Origin: an uncultured Oscillospiraceae bacterium
GTDB taxonomy: Bacteria > Bacillota > Clostridia > Oscillospirales > Oscillospiraceae
Assembly: GCA_947628185.1 (NCBI GenBank)
Contig: CANQYW010000001.1
Location: 118,489 to 182,488, forward strand
Direction: 5' to 3'
DNA length: 64,000 bases
The number at the start of each line of letters is the position of its first letter. Positions within the stretch are counted from its first letter, which is position 1. A model generated the notes under the pieces. The model saw only the letters and a list, made by a program, of their open reading frames with translations. It was not told the origin of the DNA and made no database searches. A program made the position numbers and the translations under genes. Shown one piece after another: positions 41,544 through 51,744 of this stretch.

Positions 41544-43574
41544 TTACTCCGCCTCGGCGGCCGCCTTGGCCTCCTCGATGACCTTCTGCTGGACGTTGGC
41601 GGGGGCCTCGTCATAGCGGACGAACTCAAAGGTGAAGGAGCCGCGGCCCTGGGTCATGGACCGCAGGTCGATGGCGTAGGTGCCCATCTCGGCCATGGGG
41701 ACCTCTGCCTCCACCACCTGGTTGCCGTCCTTATCCACGCTCATGCCCATGGGGCTGCCGCGGCGCTTGGAGAGGTCGGACATGATGTCGCCCATGTTGC
41801 TGTCGGGGATGGTGACCTTCAAGAGGCCAATGGGCTCAAGAAGGGCGGGGCTGGCGTTGACCAGCTCCTTGAAAGCGAGGCTGGCGGCAGTCTTGAACGC
41901 CATCTCGGAGGAGTCCACCGGGTGATAGGAGCCGTCATAGAGGGTGGCCTTGAGGTACACCATGGGGTAACCGGCCAGGACGCCCCGGGTCACGCTGTCC
42001 CGGAGGCCCTTCTCGACCGCGGGGAAGAAGTTCTTCGGGACGCTGCCGCCGAAGACCTCCTCGCCGAATATGAGCTCCTCGCTCTCGTCCTGGGGCTCGA
42101 AACGGATCCACACGTCGCCGAACTGGCCGTGTCCGCCGGACTGTTTCTTGTGGCGGCCGTGGGCCTCGATCTTTTTGCGTATCTTCTCCCTGTAGGGGAC
42201 CTTCGCCGGGACAAGCTCCACATCCACGCCGAACTTGCTCTTGAGTTTGGCGCAGAGGACGTCGAGCTGCATATCGCCGGTGCCGGAGAGAACCATCTGG
42301 CGGGTCTCGGCGTTGTTGGTGACGGAGAAGGTCACGTCCTCCTCGCGCAGACGCGCCAGACCCTGGGCCACCTTGTCCTCCTGGCCCTTCGTCTTGGGAC
42401 GGATGGCCATGGAGTAGCAGGGGGCGGGGAAATCTATACCGGGGACGGCGTCCACGGCCTTGGGGTCGCAGAGGGTGTCGCCGGTCTTGGTGTCGGAGAG
42501 CTTGGAGACGGCGCCGATGTCGCCGGGGGCCAGCTCCGGGACCTCCACGTTCGTCTTGCCGCGCATGACGTAGATGTGGCCCAGTTTCTCCTGGGAGCCG
42601 CTGCGGGCGTTGGTGAGGACCATATCGGAGGTCACCTTGCCGGAGACCACCTTGAAGAGGCTGAACTTGCCGAACTGGTCGGAGACGGTCTTGTAGACGA
42701 TGAGCTTGGTGGGGGCGGAGCCGTCAATGGGCTCACCCATCTCCCGGGGCGCCGGGAAGAGGTTCACTATGTTGTCAAGAAGTACCTCGGTGCCCAGGCC
42801 GCTGGCGGCGCTGCCGAAGAACACGGGGCAGATCTCGGCGGCGGCTATGCCGACACCCAGAGCTCCGAAGAGCTCCTTCTCCTCCAGGTCCCCGTCCTCA
42901 AAGTACTTCTCCATCAGCTCCTCGCTGGTGCCGGCGGCGTTCTCAACGAGCTCGGAGTAGTGCTCCTCCACCTTGGACTCCAGCTCCGCGGGGATGGGCA
43001 TCTCCTGACGCTTGCCGCCCACGAACTTATAGGCCTTCTTGCGCAGCACGTCCACTATGCCGACAACCTTCTCGCCCTCCATGACGGGCTCGGTGAGGGC
43101 GCAGACGCTGGTGCCGAAGGTGTCCCTCAGTGTCTCAAAGGTCTTTTCAAAGCTGGAGTGCTCCTCGTCGGTCTTGGAGACGTAGAAGGCCCTGGGGAGG
43201 TTACGCTCGTTTACGTACTTCCAGCTCTTCTCCGCGCCGACGTTCAGCTGGTCCTTGGCGGAGACCACGATGACGGCGGTGTCCGCCACCCTCAGGGCCT
43301 CGTAGACCTCGCCCACGAAGTCAAAGTAACCCGGGGTGTCGATAATGTTGATCTTGTGATTTTTAAACTCGGCGAACATGGTGGTGGCGGAGATACTTAT
43401 CTGGCGCTTGACCTCCTGCTCGTCATAGTCGCTGACGGTGTTGCCGTCAGTCACTCTGCCCTGCCTGGTGGTGGCGCCGGAGACAAACAGCATGCTCTCA
43501 GCAAGCGTGGTCTTACCGTTCCCACCGTGCCCGATGAGGGCGATATTGCGGATGTTTTCAGCAGCGTAGCCCAT
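41544..43574 (-). CDS. EF-G paralogue (translational GTPase)
   Basis: 676-residue EF-G family GTPase. The P-loop is GHGGNGKTT rather than the AHIDAGKTT of housekeeping EF-G, the G3 motif is DTPGYFDF, and the G4 motif reads SKTD instead of NKMD. Domains II-V follow (domain IV SGGHGQFGDVWIRFEP; C-terminal RRGSPMGM). It corresponds to the second EF-G type found in many Clostridia; whether it translocates, recycles ribosomes or protects them is unknown. It has its own promoter (43628-43656). Confidence 0.88.
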   Translation of the reverse strand: MGYAAENIRNIALIGHGGNGKTTLAESMLFVSGATTRQGRVTDGNTVSDYDEQEVKRQISISATTMFAEFKNHKINIIDTPGYFDFVGEVYEALRVADTAVIVVSAKDQLNVGAEKSWKYVNERNLPRAFYVSKTDEEHSSFEKTFETLRDTFGTSVCALTEPVMEGEKVVGIVDVLRKKAYKFVGGKRQEMPIPAELESKVEEHYSELVENAAGTSEELMEKYFEDGDLEEKELFGALGVGIAAAEICPVFFGSAASGLGTEVLLDNIVNLFPAPREMGEPIDGSAPTKLIVYKTVSDQFGKFSLFKVVSGKVTSDMVLTNARSGSQEKLGHIYVMRGKTNVEVPELAPGDIGAVSKLSDTKTGDTLCDPKAVDAVPGIDFPAPCYSMAIRPKTKGQEDKVAQGLARLREEDVTFSVTNNAETRQMVLSGTGDMQLDVLCAKLKSKFGVDVELVPAKVPYREKIRKKIEAHGRHKKQSGGHGQFGDVWIRFEPQDESEELIFGEEVFGGSVPKNFFPAVEKGLRDSVTRGVLAGYPMVYLKATLYDGSYHPVDSSEMAFKTAASLAFKELVNASPALLEPIGLLKVTIPDSNMGDIMSDLSKRRGSPMGMSVDKDGNQVVEAEVPMAEMGTYAIDLRSMTQGRGSFTFEFVRYDEAPANVQQKVIEEAKAAAEAE

Positions 43575-43627
43575 AAAAATCTGATCCTCTCTTGATGTAG
43601 TGTTTTTTGAAAACCAAAGATAGGTTA

Positions 43628-43656
43628 ATTATATATCATTTTGACTGGAAACACAA
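43628..43656 (-). promoter_or_regulatory. Promoter of the EF-G paralogue
   Basis: Minus strand TTGTGT (43651-43656), 17 bases, TATAAT (43628-43633), about 55 bases before the start codon. Confidence 0.65.
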
Positions 43657-43689
43657 TATATTTTTCGCGGAGGTTTGGGAATTTTTATC

Positions 43690-46119
43690 TCAAAGCCGTT
43701 TTTTTACCGCCTGGGACAGCACCACCACCGCCAGCCAAATTATCCCCATGAGTATCGTGAGGCTCCGGACGGTGTCAATGGTGAAACTCTCCGCCCAGCA
43801 CAGGAAGAACATGACAACAGCGGCGATGATGGTCCCCGCCACCGTCACGGCGGTGTTTATCTCTGTTATGAGCTTTAAGAGCCGGCCCCGCATTATTACC
43901 TCCGCAAAGGGCCCCAGGCCCCCGCGGCAGAGTATGGCGGCTATGCCGGAGTCCTTGGGGGTGACATTCTGGGTTATCTCGTAGGTGGTGTCCACCGGCA
44001 TGTACTCCACCCCCTCCATGGAGACGGAGAACTTCTGCTTAACGGAGTTGGGCGTCACGTTGAAGTCCCGGACGGCCATCAGCAAATTTGTCTTCGTGCG
44101 CAGCAGCGCCAGGAGCGCCGTGTGGACGGACTTGGCGGGGACGTAGTTTAGGGAGAAGACCCCGGCGTACCTATCGTTGATGGCGGCGAAGACGCTGGAG
44201 GTGGTGTTTAGCCCCTCCGGTATGCGGATACCCATGAGGTTCATGAAGGCCCCGGTGCCCACAAGCACCCGCTCGCCGTTTATGACCGCGCCCACGCCGC
44301 CGCCGTCATAACAGGAGAAGTTGTCCGTGCGGCGGGGCGTCATGCCCTGGCTCTTTAAGAGCTCCTCGAAGACCTTCGCTATACCGCACTCGGAGGCGAC
44401 GATGAGGGAGGAGGCGTAGAGGATGAACTTCTGCTGGTTGACGCCCTCCCCGGCCTGGAGGCCGCTGAGTGTGACGGAGCCCGTGGGGTATATGTCAAGG
44501 TCCGTTATGAGGGCGCCGTCGGTGTAGTAGATCTCCTCCGCGCCGGGCCAACCGGCGATTGCCCCGCCGGACTTCCTGGCGGCGGAGGCGGCGTACCTGA
44601 AGGGGAGCGTGAATATGAGGGCCGCCGGGAACGCCGCGCACACCGCTGAGAGGGCGGAGAAGTCGTGGGCGAAGGCCCACCCCCTGCCCCGGCCCACGCT
44701 GGCAATAAAGGCGAAGAGGAATGATATCACCACAAGGTACGGCGCGGCTCTATCGTATAGCTCCTCGCTGACGTCAGGGTGGACGAGTTTCCAGTAGAAA
44801 TCCTCCCGGGCCATAGCCACCTTCTTGAGGATGCGCCTCCCCTCCACGCTCTCCCCGTCGGCGGTGACGCCGTAGAAGGACGTGGCCGCCTTGGAGGTCC
44901 TGAGGGAGTCGCACATAGCCATGTAGAAAGCCTTCCTGCCGGACATCGCCGCGAGGAGCGAGATGAGGGACACAAGCGTGAATGGCAGTCCCATGGTGTA
45001 GCGGCCTGTGAGGAGCATGTGTATGCCGTCCAGCACCGACATGGCGCAGGATATGAATGTGAGGGACTCAACCCCCGGGCTCATTTTTATGATATCCTCA
45101 AAGCCCCGCACCAGGACGTCCACGCCCAAGGCCATTGCCGCGAGTCCCATGAGGGTCATGACGCCCGTCGCGAGGATGGGCGAGGTGCCAATGCCGAAGG
45201 GCGCCGGTTTCCCCGCGGAAAACCGGAAGGTTATGAGCGCCACAAGGGCCGTCAGCACGAATGCCGCCCAGAGGCGCATACGTATCTTGGGGACGAGGCG
45301 CGCGTACTTCGCGGCCTCCTTTTTTAGGTCCGGCTCGGGCTCCGGGTCCGGGAGCTCCGCCTCGGCGGCATCATCCTCATCGGGCTCCGTTTCCTCATAT
45401 TCGGCGTCCCCACTCTCGGGGGAGCGCAGACGGGAGAGAAACTTGCCGAGATTGAGATCGAACCTCGGGGCGCGTCCCCTTTTCGGCTCACCGGATCTCT
45501 CATCGCCGAACTCCTCCGCCTCGCCCCGGCGTATGGCCTCCGCCACCTCCTTGGCGATGTCCTCATCGTCCTGGGGGGCGGGATCCTGCGGCGTGTCCTG
45601 GGGCTTCTCCGTCTCGCCGGGCTCGTCGGTGAACATGGTGAAACGAGGTCTCGTGGTGAAGTCCGGTTTTGCCTCGGCGCTCCGGCGCTGTCTTTCCCGC
45701 CGCTCCTCCTCTATCTCGTCAAAGACGGAGGTGTCGATGGGCGGCACGCCGTCATAGGCGGGCTCCGGCGCGGGTTCCGGGTCGGGGTCTGATCCAAACT
45801 TAGGCTTGGGCTCCGGGCTCGGCTCGAACTTAGGTTCCGGCTCCGGGTCGGGCCTCGTCTCAAGTTTCAGCTCGGGCTTTGGCTCGCGCCGCGCCTCTCT
45901 CCGCCGCTCCGGGCTCCGGGGTGTCCCTGTTTCCTCTTTCTTGGCCTCCTCAAGGACGTCCCTGAGGATGTCGTCAGTCTTTCGCTGGAGTTCGTCGCTG
46001 GGTGTGCGCTTGTCCCCGTCCATGTAGGCGGAACTCTTGTACTCCGCCAGAATGGACTCCAGGGTTATGCCGCTGCCGTCGCCCTCCAGCCCAATATCAT
46101 CTGTTTTCTTGTGATCCAC
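43690..46119 (-). CDS. Catalytically degenerate P-type ATPase-like membrane protein
   Basis: 809-residue protein. Residues 1-280 are disordered, highly charged and Pro/Glu-rich. From about 285 the architecture is that of a P1-type ATPase: paired membrane helices, an actuator-like region, a helix pair (about 460-520), then a cytoplasmic domain with GGGVGAVINGERVLVGTGAFMN, typical of the P-type nucleotide domain, and two final helices (about 755-800). The phosphorylation motif DKTGTLT is replaced by YTDGALIT, with Tyr532 where Asp should be. The TGDN and GDGxND motifs are also not recognisable. It therefore cannot form the aspartyl-phosphate and is probably a pseudo-pump with a scaffold or sensor role. 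Confidence 0.83.
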   Translation of the reverse strand: MDHKKTDDIGLEGDGSGITLESILAEYKSSAYMDGDKRTPSDELQRKTDDILRDVLEEAKKEETGTPRSPERRREARREPKPELKLETRPDPEPEPKFEPSPEPKPKFGSDPDPEPAPEPAYDGVPPIDTSVFDEIEEERRERQRRSAEAKPDFTTRPRFTMFTDEPGETEKPQDTPQDPAPQDDEDIAKEVAEAIRRGEAEEFGDERSGEPKRGRAPRFDLNLGKFLSRLRSPESGDAEYEETEPDEDDAAEAELPDPEPEPDLKKEAAKYARLVPKIRMRLWAAFVLTALVALITFRFSAGKPAPFGIGTSPILATGVMTLMGLAAMALGVDVLVRGFEDIIKMSPGVESLTFISCAMSVLDGIHMLLTGRYTMGLPFTLVSLISLLAAMSGRKAFYMAMCDSLRTSKAATSFYGVTADGESVEGRRILKKVAMAREDFYWKLVHPDVSEELYDRAAPYLVVISFLFAFIASVGRGRGWAFAHDFSALSAVCAAFPAALIFTLPFRYAASAARKSGGAIAGWPGAEEIYYTDGALITDLDIYPTGSVTLSGLQAGEGVNQQKFILYASSLIVASECGIAKVFEELLKSQGMTPRRTDNFSCYDGGGVGAVINGERVLVGTGAFMNLMGIRIPEGLNTTSSVFAAINDRYAGVFSLNYVPAKSVHTALLALLRTKTNLLMAVRDFNVTPNSVKQKFSVSMEGVEYMPVDTTYEITQNVTPKDSGIAAILCRGGLGPFAEVIMRGRLLKLITEINTAVTVAGTIIAAVVMFFLCWAESFTIDTVRSLTILMGIIWLAVVVLSQAVKKRL

Positions 46120-46144
46120 AAGCTCGCCTCCTTGGGTGAACTTT

Positions 46145-46960
46145 TTACTGCCGCTGTCTCAATACCTCGTAGAGCACTATCGCGGCGGACGCCGAGGCGT
46201 TGAGGGAGGATATCTGCCCCCTCATGGGTATGGAGATGAGGAAGTCGCACTTCTCGGCGACTATCCTGCGCATACCGCCGCCCTCGGAACCTATGACGAT
46301 GGCCGCCGGCCCCCGAAGGTCCGTCTGCCACAGCGGTGAACTTCCCTCCGCCGCCGTGCCGTAGACCCAGACGCCCGCCTCCTTCAGCTCGTCGATGGCG
46401 GAGGCGAGATTCGCCACCCGCGCCACCGGCATATACTCAACCGCCCCGGCGGAGGTCTTGGCTATCACCTGGGTGAGGCCCACGCTGCGCCGCTTGGGGA
46501 TCATCACCCCGTGAGCGCCCGCGCACTCGGCGGACCTTATTATAGCTCCCAGGTTGTGGGGGTCGGATATCTCGTCGCAGATAACTATGAGCGGCGGCTC
46601 GCCCCGCTCCCTCGCGACGGCAAGTATATCCTCCACCTTGCAGTACTCCTTGAGGCTCTCAGCGGCTATGACGCCCTGGTGTGCGCCGGTGGCGCTCATG
46701 GCGTCAAGTTTCCGCCTGTCGGTCTCCACCACCACGGCCCCAGCCTCCCGGGCCATGGCGGCTATCCGCCGGAGCGCCGCGTCGGGCTCCCCGCCGGCGA
46801 TGAACACCTTATTGAGCGTCCTGCCCGCCCGCAGGGCCTCCGTGACGGCGTTGCGGCCCTCGATGAACCCCTCGCCGGGGCCGGGCTGCTCCGGCGCCTC
46901 GGCGAGACGTCTCGGCGCGCCGCCGGGTTTTTTGGGGGCTCGGTCCCTTCTCTCAGCCAT
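46145..46960 (-). CDS. rlmB: 23S rRNA 2'-O-methyltransferase RlmB-like (SpoU family)
   Basis: 271-residue SPOUT methyltransferase. The N-terminal substrate-binding domain (FIEGRNAVTEALRAGR, then GAHQGVIA) is followed by the knotted catalytic domain: ICDEISDPHNLGAIIRSAE, IVIGSEGGGMRR and ISIPMRGQISSLNASASAAI. It is expected to methylate a guanosine ribose in 23S rRNA helix 80. The ATG at 46960, behind GAGGCGG, is preferred over the GTG at 46972. It follows metK with a small overlap or gap of a few bases. Confidence 0.92.
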   Translation of the reverse strand: MAERRDRAPKKPGGAPRRLAEAPEQPGPGEGFIEGRNAVTEALRAGRTLNKVFIAGGEPDAALRRIAAMAREAGAVVVETDRRKLDAMSATGAHQGVIAAESLKEYCKVEDILAVARERGEPPLIVICDEISDPHNLGAIIRSAECAGAHGVMIPKRRSVGLTQVIAKTSAGAVEYMPVARVANLASAIDELKEAGVWVYGTAAEGSSPLWQTDLRGPAAIVIGSEGGGMRRIVAEKCDFLISIPMRGQISSLNASASAAIVLYEVLRQRQ

Positions 46961-46968
46961 ATCCCGCC

Positions 46969-48129
<1,161 letters not shown>

Positions 48130-48360
48130 GTCTGTCCTCCAATTAATTTGACTCTGCTCTCGTCACAATAAGCCATTATAATTGTTGATTATATCACGTT
48201 ACTTTGAATTACGCCATAGAAATGAGAAAATTTTTATTAAATATCGCCTTAATATTTTCACTCCCCCATTTTGCGCCCGATAAACAAAATTTACAAATCT
48301 ATGTAGACTTTTCCTCGCTCATGGGGTATTATTACATCATAAATGTGTGAGGTGATATAT

Positions 48361-49245
48361 TTGAAGGCTATTGACCGCGCCGTATCGCGCTTTTGCTACA
48401 GGCATCCCAGATTCGGCATACCGAATCTAATGCTCTACCTCGTGTTCGCCTCCGGGCTTGCGTACCTGGTGGCGGCCATGGACACAACTGGCACATTCCT
48501 GGGACTTTTGATGTTCGACCCTGCCCTCATACTCCGGGGCCAGGTCTGGCGGCTCGTGACGTTCCTTCTGCTGCCGGTGAACAGCGGTGTGTTCTTCGTG
48601 TTCATCTCCCTCTATTTCTACTACTTCATCGGCTCCTCACTCGAGCGCCAGTGGGGCACCGCCCGGTTCACCATCTACTACTTCGGGGGCGTCCTTCTAT
48701 ACGTGGTCTTCGGTTTCATCATCTACTTCGCCGCCGGGCTCTCCGAAAACGCCGCGTTCTACAGGATGGTGCTGACCTTCTCCATGACGCCCTCGCACCT
48801 GAACCTCTCCATGTTCTTCGCCTTCGCCGTGCTCTGGCCGGACGCCCGGGTGCTGCTCTTCTTCATCATCCCCATCAAGATGAAGTGGCTGGCGCTGGTG
48901 GACGCGGCTTTCTTCGTCTACTCCATCTTCGCCGATATGTCCATATTCCCCCTGAACCTCCTGCCGCTGGTGGCTATCCTCAACTTCCTCATATTCTGCG
49001 GGTCCGACCTCTTCTCCTTCGTGCGGAGGGGCCGCGGGTACCACTCCCGCCGCGTGAACTTCAGGGCGGACATGAATAAGGCCAAGAACGAGGAGAAGGT
49101 CCGCGGGTACCGCCACAAGTGCTCCGTGTGCGGGAGGACGGACGTCTCCAACCCCGAGCTTGAGTTCCGTTACTGCTCACGCTGCGCCGGGTACCACTGT
49201 TTCTGCCAGGATCACATTAATAATCACGTACATTTCACGGAGTGA
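48361..49245 (+). CDS. Rhomboid-like membrane protein with C-terminal zinc-ribbon
   Basis: 294-residue protein with six membrane helices (LMLYLVFASGLAYLVAAM through LNLLPLVAILNFLIF) in a rhomboid/derlin-like arrangement; the early loop WRLVTFLLLP is typical. The GxSG catalytic Ser of rhomboids is absent (SMTPSHLNL at its place), so it is probably a non-proteolytic relative. A basic linker leads to a C-terminal zinc-ribbon (HKCSVCGRTD, YCSRCAGYHCFCQDH). The TTG at 48361 behind GAGGTGAT is the preferred start. Confidence 0.78.
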   Translation: MKAIDRAVSRFCYRHPRFGIPNLMLYLVFASGLAYLVAAMDTTGTFLGLLMFDPALILRGQVWRLVTFLLLPVNSGVFFVFISLYFYYFIGSSLERQWGTARFTIYYFGGVLLYVVFGFIIYFAAGLSENAAFYRMVLTFSMTPSHLNLSMFFAFAVLWPDARVLLFFIIPIKMKWLALVDAAFFVYSIFADMSIFPLNLLPLVAILNFLIFCGSDLFSFVRRGRGYHSRRVNFRADMNKAKNEEKVRGYRHKCSVCGRTDVSNPELEFRYCSRCAGYHCFCQDHINNHVHFTE

Positions 49246-49275
49246 CGCATCCATCCCGCGACACCCAGACACACG

Positions 49276-49310
49276 AAAAATCCCTGACTTCTCACGAAAT
49301 CAGGGATTTT
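49276..49310. terminator. Bidirectional terminator
   Basis: AAAATCCCTGA and TCAGGGATTTT form an 11-base-pair stem between the rhomboid-like gene and the tRNA operon, which converge here. Confidence 0.88.
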
Positions 49311-49325
49311 CCAAAAAAACTTTGA

Positions 49326-49402
49326 TGGTGGAGACTGCTGGACTCGAACCAGTGACCTCCTGCGTGTGAAGCAGGCGCTCTAACCTGCTGAGCTAAGCCT
49401 CC
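49326..49402 (-). tRNA. tRNA-Val (anticodon CAC)
   Basis: 77 bases. Acceptor GGAGGCT/AGTCTCC, anticodon stem CCTGC/GCAGG with loop TTCACAC, T loop TTCGAGT, CCA encoded. Last gene of the three-tRNA operon. Confidence 0.95.
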
Positions 49403-49405
49403 ATC

Positions 49406-49480
49406 TGGTGACCCGTACGGGATTTGAACCCATGTTACCGCCGTGAAAGGGCGGTGTCTTAACCACTTGACCAACGGGCC
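49406..49480 (-). tRNA. tRNA-Glu (anticodon TTC)
   Basis: 75 bases. Acceptor GGCCCGT/ACGGGTC, anticodon stem CCGCC/GGCGG with loop CTTTCAC, T loop TTCAAAT, CCA encoded. Three bases separate it from tRNA-Val. Confidence 0.95.
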
Positions 49481-49530
49481 GCAGCTGAAGTTCTACGGGG
49501 GCCCCACAGGGGTCGTCCCCTGCGAGGCCC

Positions 49531-49607
49531 TGGTAGCGGCGACTGGATTCGAACCGGTGACACCGCGGGTATGAACCGCGTGCTCTAGCCAACTGAGCTA
49601 CGCCGCC
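49531..49607 (-). tRNA. tRNA-Met (anticodon CAT, elongator type)
   Basis: 77 bases. Acceptor GGCGGCG/CGCCGCT, anticodon stem CGCGG/CCGCG with loop TTCATAC, T loop TTCGAAT, CCA encoded. The G1-C72-type acceptor pair fits elongator rather than initiator. A lysidine-modified Ile tRNA also reads CAT and cannot be fully excluded. Confidence 0.9.
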
Positions 49608-49623
49608 GTGACAAGCAAGAAAG

Positions 49624-49652
49624 ATTATACTTAAAAATGTCCCGTATGTCAA
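49624..49652 (-). promoter_or_regulatory. Promoter of the Met-Glu-Val tRNA operon
   Basis: Minus strand TTGACA (49647-49652), 17 bases, TATAAT (49624-49629): perfect consensus. The remaining bases up to 49999 are AT-rich and hold the upstream region of the MarR-type gene, including TTTACAATTATTG, which resembles half of an OhrR operator (weak). Confidence 0.9.
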
Positions 49653-49999
49653 GCATTATTTTGAAATTGTTCAAATATTTATTTTTCCCGCCGAAATAAA
49701 ATTTGATAATGTAAAATTGCCAGATTTCAGATGAATTTTGGCGTAAATCCCGGGATTATCTCATTTTTTTGAATGTTGACCGGGGTTTTGGCGGGTTCAT
49801 CTCTTAAAACTAAATTAAATGGTTTACAATTATTGCTTGTCTACCGGGATAAAATGTGATATGTTATTACGTGACATATTGAGGGATGCTGCCGTAGGAT
49901 AGTTTGGACGGGACTTCATAGGGGGCGTCTATGAGTGATATGTATGTTTTGCACCTGTAAATTACAAAAAAATGCGTACTGATTACGCGGAGGATCGAC

Positions 50000-50455
50000 A
50001 TGAACAACAAATATGATGCCCTAAAGATAGAGAACCAGATCTGTTTCCCGTTATATGCGTGTTCCAGGGAGGTCATAAAGCTCTATAAGCCGTATCTTGA
50101 CGAGCTTGACCTCACCTACACCCAATACATCACCATGATGATACTCTGGGACAAGCGCAAAGTGACGGTGAAGGAGCTGGGGAACTGCCTGTATCTTGAC
50201 TCCGGCACACTGACGCCGCTCCTCAAGAAGATGGAGGCGAAGGGGCTATTGACCCGGGCAAGGTCCCGCGAGGACGAGCGGAACCTCATTATAACCGTCA
50301 CAGAGAAGGGCGATTCCCTCAGCGAGCTGGCCGCGGACATACCCATGAAGATCGGCCGCTGCATCGACATCGAGCCGGAGGAGGCCAGAGAGCTCTACAG
50401 GGTGCTCTACAAGATACTCACCAGGACAAGCGAGCTCAGTGCCGGGGAGGACTGA
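50000..50455 (+). CDS. OhrR-like MarR-family redox-sensing repressor
   Basis: 151-residue winged-helix regulator of the OhrR branch. The organic-peroxide-sensing Cys is present as Cys15 in IENQICFPLYA, the same position as in Bacillus subtilis OhrR, and the downstream YTQYITMMILWD and DSGTLTPLLKKMEAKGL fit the family. The usual target gene, ohr, is not next to it; instead its TGA overlaps the ATG of folC by one base. CGGAGG precedes the start. Confidence 0.88.
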   Translation: MNNKYDALKIENQICFPLYACSREVIKLYKPYLDELDLTYTQYITMMILWDKRKVTVKELGNCLYLDSGTLTPLLKKMEAKGLLTRARSREDERNLIITVTEKGDSLSELAADIPMKIGRCIDIEPEEARELYRVLYKILTRTSELSAGED

Positions 50456-51735
50456 TGACCTACCAAGAGGCACTGGAGTTCATCCATACAGCAAATATAC
50501 GCGGCCGGAAACGGCCGCTCGCCATGACGGCGGAGCTCCTTTTGCGCGTGGGCTCACCGGAGAGACATCTCCGGTTCGTCCACGTGGCCGGAACGAACGG
50601 CAAGGGCTCCGTCTCGGCATATATTGAGTCTGTCCTGCGCCGGTCTGGGCTCGTCACCGGCCTCTTCACCTCGCCATATATTGCGAGGTTCAACGAGCGG
50701 ATAAGAGTGAACGGCCAGGACATACCCGACAGGGACCTGGCGGACACCCTATCGGAGCTCCTGCCCGCGCTCGAGGGCCCCCAGCCCCAGCCCTCGGAAT
50801 TCGAGCTCGTGACAGTCTTAGGGCTTATGTACTTCGCTAAGCGGGGCTGTGACGTCGTAGTCCTGGAGGTGGGTCTCGGCGGGGCGCTGGACGCCACCAA
50901 TGTGATACCTGAGAGCGAGGTGTCAGTCATAACGGCGCTGGGCCTCGACCACACGGCGTACCTCGGCGGGACTATGCGGGAGATAGCCCGGGCGAAGGCC
51001 GGGATAATCAAGCCCGGGGGCCGGGCCGTCATCTACTCCGACGTGGAGGGCGTCATAGCCCAAACCGCCCGGGAGCGGGGCGCGGAGCTCCATGTCATGG
51101 ACTTCTCGAAACTCCGTGTGAGGACGAGAGATCTCACGGGCACGGACTTTGACTACGGCGGTATTGCGGGCCTCCGAACACCGCTTGCGGGGGCGTACCA
51201 GCCGTTTAACGCGGCTCTCGCGGCGGAGGCGCTGCTGACGCTCCGCCGGGAGCGGGGATTTAACATAACCGACGACCACATCCGGGAGGGCATACCTGGG
51301 ACGCGCTGGCCGGGACGATTTGAACTCCTTCGCCGCTCACCCGACTTCATCCTGGACGGGGGCCACAACCCCCAGGCGGTGGCCGCCACGGTGGAGACCC
51401 TGAGGGGATTTTACCCCGGGCGCAGGTTCGTGTTCCTCACCGGCGTCATGGCGGATAAGGACGCGGAGTCCATCGCGGACATCATCTCAGGGGACGCCCA
51501 GTGCGTCATAACAATAAGCCCGCCGACGGAGAGGGGCATGGACCCCGGGGCCTACGCTAAGCTTTATAGTAGGCGCGGCACCGCTGTCCGGGCCGCCGGC
51601 ACCGTACACGAGGGCGTCGTCCGGGCGCTGGAGGCTGCGGGAGACGGGGGCGTCGTCTGCGCGCTGGGTTCCATCTACCTCGTGGAGCCAATACGCCGTG
51701 AGCTCATGGGGCTTTCGGAGCAATTGGACGGATAA
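50455..51735 (+). CDS. folC: Folylpolyglutamate synthase / dihydrofolate synthase
   Basis: 426-residue Mur-ligase-like enzyme adding glutamate to dihydropteroate and to folates. ATP loop HVAGTNGKGSVSAYIES, substrate region SPYIARFNERI, EVGLGGALDATNV, LGLDHTAYLGGT and the C-terminal domain motif ILDGGHNPQA. Full length. Coupled to the OhrR-like gene upstream by a one-base overlap and followed by a terminator. Confidence 0.94.
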   Translation: MTYQEALEFIHTANIRGRKRPLAMTAELLLRVGSPERHLRFVHVAGTNGKGSVSAYIESVLRRSGLVTGLFTSPYIARFNERIRVNGQDIPDRDLADTLSELLPALEGPQPQPSEFELVTVLGLMYFAKRGCDVVVLEVGLGGALDATNVIPESEVSVITALGLDHTAYLGGTMREIARAKAGIIKPGGRAVIYSDVEGVIAQTARERGAELHVMDFSKLRVRTRDLTGTDFDYGGIAGLRTPLAGAYQPFNAALAAEALLTLRRERGFNITDDHIREGIPGTRWPGRFELLRRSPDFILDGGHNPQAVAATVETLRGFYPGRRFVFLTGVMADKDAESIADIISGDAQCVITISPPTERGMDPGAYAKLYSRRGTAVRAAGTVHEGVVRALEAAGDGGVVCALGSIYLVEPIRRELMGLSEQLDG

Positions 51736-51744
51736 ATATTTTTT

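Noticed and set aside
41922..43595. A 557-codon plus-strand frame opposite the EF-G paralogue
   Set aside because: Same explanation: GC-rich third positions keep the opposite strand open; the EF-G motifs on the minus strand are unambiguous.
48130..48342. Possible SAM riboswitch upstream of metK
   Set aside because: The leader is AT-rich with no four-way-junction pattern, no conserved S-box blocks and no terminator/anti-terminator pair.
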